NCBI GenBank assembly: GCA_026985385.1
Contig: JALSQM010000083.1
Span: forward strand, 1-10,861
Source: Acidilobaceae archaeon
Lineage (GTDB): Archaea; Thermoproteota; Thermoprotei_A; Sulfolobales; Acidilobaceae
DNA: 10,861 nucleotides
Reading direction: 5' to 3'
The position numbers were made by a program, and so were the translations under genes. The notes under the pieces are model-generated. The model saw only the letters and a program-made list of their open reading frames with translations. It ran no database searches and had not been told where the DNA came from. This document shows, piece by piece, positions 6,541 through 10,861 of this stretch (position 1 is the first letter of the stretch; each line of letters starts with the position of its first letter).

Positions 6541-6867
6541 AGCTAGCACCGCTGCCCTGAAGCTGCTCCTAACCCTCTTCTTAATCCCCCTCCTACCCGC
6601 CTCGTAGAAGCCGTAGATTAGGCCGACGTCCTCGAGCCTCTTGACCTGGTTACTTATATTGGCCTTGCTCTGGCCGAGCCTCTCACTTATCTCGTCCAGG
6701 CTCCCGACCCCGCTTCTGAGGAGCTCGAGTATCCTGATCCTCGTCTCGCTTGCGAGGGCTTGCGTGAAGGCGAGCACGTACCTGGGGCCTATAACACAGT
6801 AGACGCCGTCACGCTCGAAGATCCCCTCCTTGTCTATGCCGGCGCACGGGCACTTGGAGCCGCTCAT
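6493..6867 (-). CDS. ArsR-like winged-helix transcriptional regulator
   Basis: A small DNA-binding protein of 124 residues from the ATG at 6867, which has GGTGGG about 4 nt upstream. TTG 6879 and GTG 6876 are in-frame alternatives giving up to 128 residues. Residues about 30-100 form a winged helix: LASETRIRILELL (39-51), then the helix-turn-helix LDEISERLGQSKANISNQVKRLEDVGLI (57-84), with a basic wing RRGIKKRVR (92-100). This is typical of ArsR/HTH_20 regulators. The N-terminus carries CPC (C6, C8), and further cysteines lie at C24 and C119. The classic ArsR metal motif ELCVCD is absent, so metal or redox sensing is only a possibility. The 3' end overlaps pyrG antisense by 48 nt. Palindromes in its own promoter suggest autoregulation. 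Target genes are unknown; the divergent rio2 operon and its own gene are the nearest candidates. Confidence 0.8.
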   Translation of the reverse strand: MSGSKCPCAGIDKEGIFERDGVYCVIGPRYVLAFTQALASETRIRILELLRSGVGSLDEISERLGQSKANISNQVKRLEDVGLIYGFYEAGRRGIKKRVRSSFRAAVLALDPEGLRAACGGEEP

Positions 6868-6877
6868 GATTCCCACC

Positions 6878-6945
6878 AATATTGATTGTGCTTGTTTACA
6901 GTTTAAATGTGTAGCTATATGTAGAACGTTTACTCTAGCATGCTA
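6878..6945 (-). promoter_or_regulatory. Promoter of ArsR-like regulator with palindromic sites
   Basis: On the minus strand CATTTAAAC (6901-6909) is a good archaeal TATA box, and its expected start site falls near 6879-6880. The mRNA would then be leaderless at TTG 6879 or carry a 12-nt leader to ATG 6867. A second AT-rich element, CTATAT, lies at 6915-6920. Two perfect palindromes flank the TATA box: CAATATTG (6877-6884), over the expected start site, and TAGCATGCTA (6936-6945), upstream. Winged-helix dimers bind such symmetric sites, so these are candidate autoregulatory operators (inference). Confidence 0.45.
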
Positions 6946-7109
6946 ACTCTAAAAGACTCCCCCTTAAGCGTTCCTGCATTAGGGCTAACCATATTCCATT
7001 TTGTATATTATACAGGTCGCAGCGGCTAGGTGTAGCAGAGGCTCCAGGTCCGCGGGTGTCTAGGATAAGAGGTCGGGGCTAATCCTCTGGAGGGGGTGGG
7101 GCTCCTCGG
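6946..7109 (+). promoter_or_regulatory. Promoter and leader of the rio2-DUF460 operon
   Basis: An AT-rich element TGTATATTATACA (7002-7014) is both a TATA-box candidate and a 13-bp inverted repeat with 6-bp arms. A start about 26 nt beyond its centre would fall near 7034, leaving a leader of about 75 nt, long for this organism type. The leader holds a 5-bp stem AGAGG/CCTCT (7068-7072 with 7084-7088) just before the ribosome-binding stretch GGAGGGGGTGGGG (7089-7101). No tRNA cloverleaf or C/D-box motifs were found. A translated short peptide is not supported. Confidence 0.4.
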
Positions 7110-8027
7110 GTGCCGAGCCGGCTGTCTAGGATACTGCAGGAGCTGGAGGACGATGACTATAGGGTGTTGAGGGTTATAGAGAGGAACCTCTCTAGATACG
7201 AGTATGTACCGGTAGAGGTTGTGGAGAGGCAGGCTCGCCTACCCCCTTCGAGGATGCTTAGGAGCATAAGGAGGCTCTCCGATCTAAAGTTGATTAGGAG
7301 GACCCTGGGGACCCTCATAGGCTACACGCTGACCTACACGGGCCTCGACGTGCTCGCCGCCAGGGCTCTAATGGCTAAGGGTGTCATAGAAGAGTTTGGA
7401 GACGTTATAGGGGCTGGTAAGGAGAGCGACGTGTACCTGGCCGTCGCGCCGGGTGGTAGGAGGGTGGTGGTTAAGTTCCACAGGGAGGGTAAGGCGCCCT
7501 TCCACAGGATAAGGAGGACTAGGAGCTTCGCGGCGGGGATGACTAGGAGGAGCCTCATACTCTGGGCTAAGCTCCTCGGGGAGAGGGAGTTCAAGGTTCT
7601 AGTGGAGCTGCACTCCCGGGGGGCGAGGGTCCCCGAGCCGATAGCCTGGAATAGGCACGCAGTCGTCCAGGGCTATGTGGAGGGGGCCGTCGAACTCTAC
7701 AGGCAGCCACCCCTGGGGGAGGAGGAGGCTATAAGGGTGCTACGCCAGATACTAGAGACGGTGAGGATCGCGTTCCAGGACGTGGGAGTGGTGCATGGCG
7801 ACCTGAGCGAGTATAACGTGCTGGTAGTATACAGGGACGGTGGAGTAGACGCTGTGGTGATAGACTGGCCCCAGTACGTCTACGCCAGCGAGCCCCACGC
7901 AGAGGAGCTGCTCAAGAGGGACGTCTACTACATTGTGAGGTTCTTCAGGTCCAAGTACGGGGTGCGCGTCGACGAGGGGGAGGCCCTAGCCTACGTTAGG
8001 GGTGAGAGGGGTGAGCCGCCCCCCTAG
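7110..8027 (+). CDS. rio2: RIO2-type atypical serine kinase/ATPase for small ribosomal subunit maturation
   Basis: A 305-residue protein with the RIO2 layout: a winged-helix domain (about 1-90) followed by a RIO kinase domain (about 91-295). Visible motifs are the nucleotide loop GAGKESDVY (101-109), the ATP-binding lysine K122 in VVVKFHR, the catalytic loop VHGDLSEYNVL (H229, D231, N236) and the metal-binding IDWPQ (D252). All key residues are intact. In archaea and eukaryotes RIO2 binds the pre-small subunit and uses ATP hydrolysis in late rRNA maturation. The GTG at 7110 is the start because the protein then begins just before the conserved DYRVLRVIERN segment, and GGTGGGG lies about 9 nt upstream. 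Its 3' end overlaps the next gene, so the two are co-transcribed and probably translationally coupled. Confidence 0.95.
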   Translation: MPSRLSRILQELEDDDYRVLRVIERNLSRYEYVPVEVVERQARLPPSRMLRSIRRLSDLKLIRRTLGTLIGYTLTYTGLDVLAARALMAKGVIEEFGDVIGAGKESDVYLAVAPGGRRVVVKFHREGKAPFHRIRRTRSFAAGMTRRSLILWAKLLGEREFKVLVELHSRGARVPEPIAWNRHAVVQGYVEGAVELYRQPPLGEEEAIRVLRQILETVRIAFQDVGVVHGDLSEYNVLVVYRDGGVDAVVIDWPQYVYASEPHAEELLKRDVYYIVRFFRSKYGVRVDEGEALAYVRGERGEPPP

Positions 8028-10023
8028 CAGCGTCTACATGGGGGTCGACCTCGAGTCGGGGGAGCCGGGCTCGCCCCGCGCCAGGTACTCGGTCGCCATA
8101 GTGGACTCGGAGGGGAGGCTCCTCGGCAAGGTGGAGTCCGCGACCCTCGCTAGGATCCTGAGGCTTGCATGGGAGTATAGGCCCCGCGCCATAGGGGTTG
8201 ATAACCCCTACGAGCTAGCCTCCACGGGCAGGGGCCTCGCTAGGATCCTAGAGCTGCTACCCCCAGGCACTAGGCTGGTTCAGGTGAACGCCCTCGGGGG
8301 CAGGCCCGTCAAGCTGAGGCAGGCCGCCGAGGCGAGCGGCCTGGAGGTCGGACCCGAGAAGCCCTCCCCCGGTAGAACCGCTTACATGGCCGCGGTCCTC
8401 GCCTCAAAGGGCGTGGGAGCCCCCCTCGAGCTAGTGGGGGAGCGGACCATAATCGTCGTGTCGAAGGGTAGGTGGAGCAGGAGCGGTGGCATGAGTGAGG
8501 ACCGCTACAAGAGGAGGATAAGGGCCAGCGTTAGGAGGGCGGCCGAGAAGGTTAGGGAGGCCCTGGAGAGGGCTGGGCTTGACTTTGACGTGTACTACAG
8601 AGAATCCGAGGGGGGCCTCGAGTCGGCTGTCTTCACGGTCTACGCCCCCCGCGAGCGCCTCATCGGGGTCGTGAGGCCTCATCGGGGAGTGGACTACTCG
8701 ATATCAATAAAGGTGGCGCACAGCGGCGTTGTCAGACTCGCCGGCTCGGGGGGTGGGAAGCCAGATAGACCCGTCATCGTGGGCCTGGACCCCGGTCAGA
8801 CCACGGGCCTCGCGGTGGTAGACCTCCACGGGCGCGTGCTGCTAACCCTCGCGAGGAGGGGCATGGATAGGGGGTCGATAATAGAGGTCGTGGAGTCCCT
8901 GGGTAGGCCCGTCATAGTGGCTGTAGATGTTGATGACCCACCCGAGGCCGTTAGGAAGCTCGCCGCCCAGTTTAACGCCGAGCTATTCCACCCAGCCAAG
9001 CCCATGAGCGTCGCCGAGAAGTACAACCTAGCCTCTAAGGCCCTCGGCGGCAGGCTCCCCGCTACCACACACGAGCGCGACGCCCTCGCAGCGGCCTACA
9101 AGGCTTATCTCAGCCTCCAATCGAAGCTGAGGCACCTCGACAGCTACCTATCAAAATTCGACTTCGACCTCGACCCCCAGAGGGTCAAGGAGGCCGTCAT
9201 ACGCGGTGTAACAGTCGCCGAGGCCGTTGAGAGGGAGCTTGAGAGGATCATAGGGGACCTTGGGAGGGCCGAGCGCCAGCCAGCCGGGGAGGCCTCGAGC
9301 CCCCGGGAGGCCCGGGGCTGTGGGGATCAGGCCTCTAGGCTCGAGCTACTAGAAGCTAGGGCTAGGAGGGCCGAGGAGGAGGCCGAGAGGCTCCGTAGGA
9401 GGGTTGAGGAGCTTGAGGTTGAGCTGGGGGAGTGTAGGGCTAGTAGGGCCTTCAGCGGGTGCCCGAGGGAGGCGGCCCTCGAGGCCGAGGTTGAGAGGTA
9501 CTCTAGGAGGGTGTCGAGGCTGGAGGGGGAGATTGAGAACTTAAAGTCCAGGATATCGAAGCTAGAGGATCTCCTCCTAAAGGCCGCGCGGGGCGAGGTG
9601 GTATTGGCTAGGATCCTCCCCTCCCTAACGCTCTCGAGGCTCAGGGAGTCCGAGAAGGCCGGGGGCCCCCTGCGCGAGGGCGATGTGCTGGTAGTCGAGA
9701 ACCCGGGGCACTTCGAGCCCGAGGCAGTAAGGCTCATAGCCGAGCGGGGGGTCTCAGCGGTTCTAGCGAGCGACCCGCGGGGCTCGGCGTCCAGGCTCGC
9801 CCGCGCACTTAAGAGGGAGCTCATACCCATACTAGAGCTGAGGGACTACCTCGTAGACGTCGTCGGGGGCCACGCGGTCCTCGACTCTAGGGTGCTGGAG
9901 GACGCCGCTGAGGAGAGGAGGCTCATAGAGGAGGAGAGGGCGAGGCAGCTAGACTTGGAGAGGATTGTGAGGGAGTATAGGCTGGAGAGGGCTAGAAGAG
10001 GCTCACCTCGCCGCGGAGTATGA
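8011..10023 (+). CDS. DUF460 archaeal protein: RNase H/RuvC-like domains plus coiled coil, function unknown
   Basis: A soluble protein of about 670 residues matching the archaeal DUF460 family. Numbering is from GTG 8011, which has GGTGA five nt upstream; GTG 8002 would add three residues. Residues about 8-135 form a first RNase H-like module (VYMGVDLESG with D12, AIGVDNP with D64). Residues about 254-370 form a second, RuvC/YqgF-like module with VGLDPGQTTGLAVVDLHG (D260), VAVDVDDPP (D306) and THERDALAAA (D357), a plausible full acidic triad. Next come a coiled coil (about 440-528, heptad-like and rich in Arg/Glu), a small alpha/beta domain (about 532-630) and a basic helical tail. The first module lacks the third acidic residue, having GRTAYMAA where the second has ERDALAAA. 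The reading frame overlaps rio2 by 17 nt. Nuclease or RNA-binding activity in ribosome maturation is inferred. The 3' end overlaps the convergent mat gene by 32 nt. Confidence 0.85.
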   Translation: MSRPPSSVYMGVDLESGEPGSPRARYSVAIVDSEGRLLGKVESATLARILRLAWEYRPRAIGVDNPYELASTGRGLARILELLPPGTRLVQVNALGGRPVKLRQAAEASGLEVGPEKPSPGRTAYMAAVLASKGVGAPLELVGERTIIVVSKGRWSRSGGMSEDRYKRRIRASVRRAAEKVREALERAGLDFDVYYRESEGGLESAVFTVYAPRERLIGVVRPHRGVDYSISIKVAHSGVVRLAGSGGGKPDRPVIVGLDPGQTTGLAVVDLHGRVLLTLARRGMDRGSIIEVVESLGRPVIVAVDVDDPPEAVRKLAAQFNAELFHPAKPMSVAEKYNLASKALGGRLPATTHERDALAAAYKAYLSLQSKLRHLDSYLSKFDFDLDPQRVKEAVIRGVTVAEAVERELERIIGDLGRAERQPAGEASSPREARGCGDQASRLELLEARARRAEEEAERLRRRVEELEVELGECRASRAFSGCPREAALEAEVERYSRRVSRLEGEIENLKSRISKLEDLLLKAARGEVVLARILPSLTLSRLRESEKAGGPLREGDVLVVENPGHFEPEAVRLIAERGVSAVLASDPRGSASRLARALKRELIPILELRDYLVDVVGGHAVLDSRVLEDAAEERRLIEEERARQLDLERIVREYRLERARRGSPRRGV

Positions 10024-10861
10024 GGTCCGTCAGCTCCGTTATCCGGGCCAGGCTCTCGTCGACTATAGCCCTTATCTCGCTCCTCATATCAGAGGTCAGC
10101 GTGACCCCCTCCTCCAGGTTAACCTTAACGTCGGCTACGAGTGGGTCGTCTATAGGCCTCCCGATCTGGCTTAGCAGCTTCACGTACACCTCCTTGAGCC
10201 CGCTTACCTCCTCGTATATCCTCCTAGCGATCATGTTAGCCGCCACATTATAGATCTTGCCGACGTGGCTTACAGGGTTCTTCCCAGCCGTGGCCTCGAG
10301 GCTCATGGGCCTCAGGGGTGTTATGAGGCCGTTAGCCCTGTTCCCACGGCCGGTGGCGCCGTCGTCGCCGTGCTCCGCGCTTGTGCCCGTCACGGTGAGG
10401 TAGTAGATCCCCCTCTCGGGTATGTCCCCGGTGTTAACGTATACCTTCACGTTATAGTCGGGGGCCACCCTCGACGCCAGGTCTAGGACCTCCTCCCGCA
10501 CGGCCTCCTTTGCGGCCTCATACTCCCCCGGGTCCCTGATGAGCCTGCTAATCATGGCCGCGGCTATAGTCAACTCTATCTGCTTACCCCTACGCAGCCC
10601 CATGACCTTGATGTCCTCACCCACCTCGGGGTGCCTCCTCTTGAAGTCGGGGCTGTTAAGGGTTCTCTCAGTTGTCAGCACCAGCCTCTCGAGGGTTGAG
10701 AGGGGGTAGAAGCCGCTGCCGAAGCTCGTGTCGTTGGCCCTCGGGGTACTCTGCGCGCTGTTGAAAAGCCCGACTAGGTCGACGCTCCCCTTACCTATCT
10801 TGTAGTCTACTATTACGTGCTCCTCGGGGTCTAGGAATCTGAGGTTATCCCTGATCCACCT
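9992..10861 (-). CDS. mat: Archaeal-type S-adenosylmethionine synthetase, C-terminal part, cut by window edge
   Basis: The reading frame stays open to the right edge, so the visible 289 residues are the C-terminal three quarters of a roughly 400-residue enzyme. The GTG at 10681 is an internal valine, not the start. It makes S-adenosylmethionine from methionine and ATP and belongs to the archaeal form, distant from bacterial MetK. Evidence in order: GKGSVDLVGLFN, PRANDTSFGSGFYPLSTLERLV, NSPDFKRRHPEVGEDIKVMGLR, YVNTGDIPERGIYYLTVTGTS, then the acidic/glycine segment AEHGDDGATGRGNRANGLITP and the GKNPVSHVGKIYN and LLSQIGRPIDDPLVA segments. The protein ends in ILRGEVSLF, as is usual for the family. 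The stop at 9992 lies inside the 3' end of the convergent DUF460 gene. Its product feeds methyltransferases such as TrmY at the other end of the window. Promoter and N-terminus are not visible. Confidence 0.96.
   Translation of the reverse strand, partial: RWIRDNLRFLDPEEHVIVDYKIGKGSVDLVGLFNSAQSTPRANDTSFGSGFYPLSTLERLVLTTERTLNSPDFKRRHPEVGEDIKVMGLRRGKQIELTIAAAMISRLIRDPGEYEAAKEAVREEVLDLASRVAPDYNVKVYVNTGDIPERGIYYLTVTGTSAEHGDDGATGRGNRANGLITPLRPMSLEATAGKNPVSHVGKIYNVAANMIARRIYEEVSGLKEVYVKLLSQIGRPIDDPLVADVKVNLEEGVTLTSDMRSEIRAIVDESLARITELTDLILRGEVSLF

Noticed and set aside
7020..7090. GC-rich leader with a GGTCGGGGCTAATCC stretch loosely like a tRNA T-arm
   Set aside because: No acceptor stem, D-arm or anticodon arm can be paired around it, and the T-loop consensus TTCRA is absent.
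9340..9580. Repetitive GAGG/AGGC-rich stretch considered as a DNA repeat
   Set aside because: It is fully explained by Arg (AGG) and Glu (GAG) codons of the coiled coil, with no fixed repeat unit.
9327..9830. Minus-strand frame of 167 codons, very Ser/Leu-rich
   Set aside because: It is the antisense of the Arg/Glu-rich coiled coil of DUF460; the composition is explained by the complement of AGG/GAG codons.
9992..10681. AdoMet synthetase taken as a complete 229-residue gene starting at 10681
   Set aside because: Conserved family sequence continues in frame upstream to the window edge, so this GTG is an internal valine.
1..10861. CRISPR arrays, insertion sequences, defence or toxin-antitoxin modules
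   Set aside because: No regularly spaced repeats, transposase motifs, terminal inverted repeats or toxin-antitoxin gene pairs were seen; the recognised genes are core or signalling genes.

Overview
The window comes from an archaeon, most likely a GC-rich hyperthermophilic crenarchaeon of the Desulfurococcales/Pyrodictiales type. Four genes are archaeal or archaeal-form markers: the archaeal-type AdoMet synthetase, TrmY, a RIO2 kinase with a winged-helix N-terminus, and a DUF460 protein. Arginine is mostly AGG/AGA and isoleucine mostly ATA. Starts are a mix of ATG, GTG and TTG, the Shine-Dalgarno motifs are GGTG/GGAG, and promoters are TATA-type. The genus call is inference; no rRNA or tRNA is present.

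Left part (1-4808, all on the minus strand). Read in transcription order, the genes are a von Willebrand A (vWA) protein, a small FHA protein, a Hanks-type protein kinase with an extra N-terminal region, a PIG-V-like GT-C membrane glycosyltransferase, and the start of trmY (cut by the left edge). vWA, FHA and kinase form a compact phospho-signalling module. It resembles in composition the ArnA (FHA)/ArnB (vWA)/kinase network that controls archaellum expression in Sulfolobus. GC-rich perfect hairpins sit in the leaders of these genes.

Middle (4809-6879). A 103-bp divergent promoter region separates vWA from pyrG (CTP synthase, plus strand, probably leaderless). A small ArsR-like winged-helix regulator lies on the minus strand, and its 3' end overlaps the 3' end of pyrG by 48 nt.

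Right part (6880-10861). A 230-bp AT-richer intergenic region holds promoters for the ArsR-like gene and for a rio2-DUF460 operon with overlapping reading frames. RIO2 acts in small-subunit maturation. DUF460 is an uncharacterised archaeal protein with RNase H/RuvC-like domains and a coiled coil. Its 3' end overlaps by 32 nt the convergent AdoMet synthetase gene, which runs off the right edge.

No mobile elements, CRISPR arrays or RNA genes were recognised. Most of the window is conserved archaeal core. The least explained parts are the vWA/FHA/kinase module with its structured leaders, and the DUF460 protein tied to RIO2.
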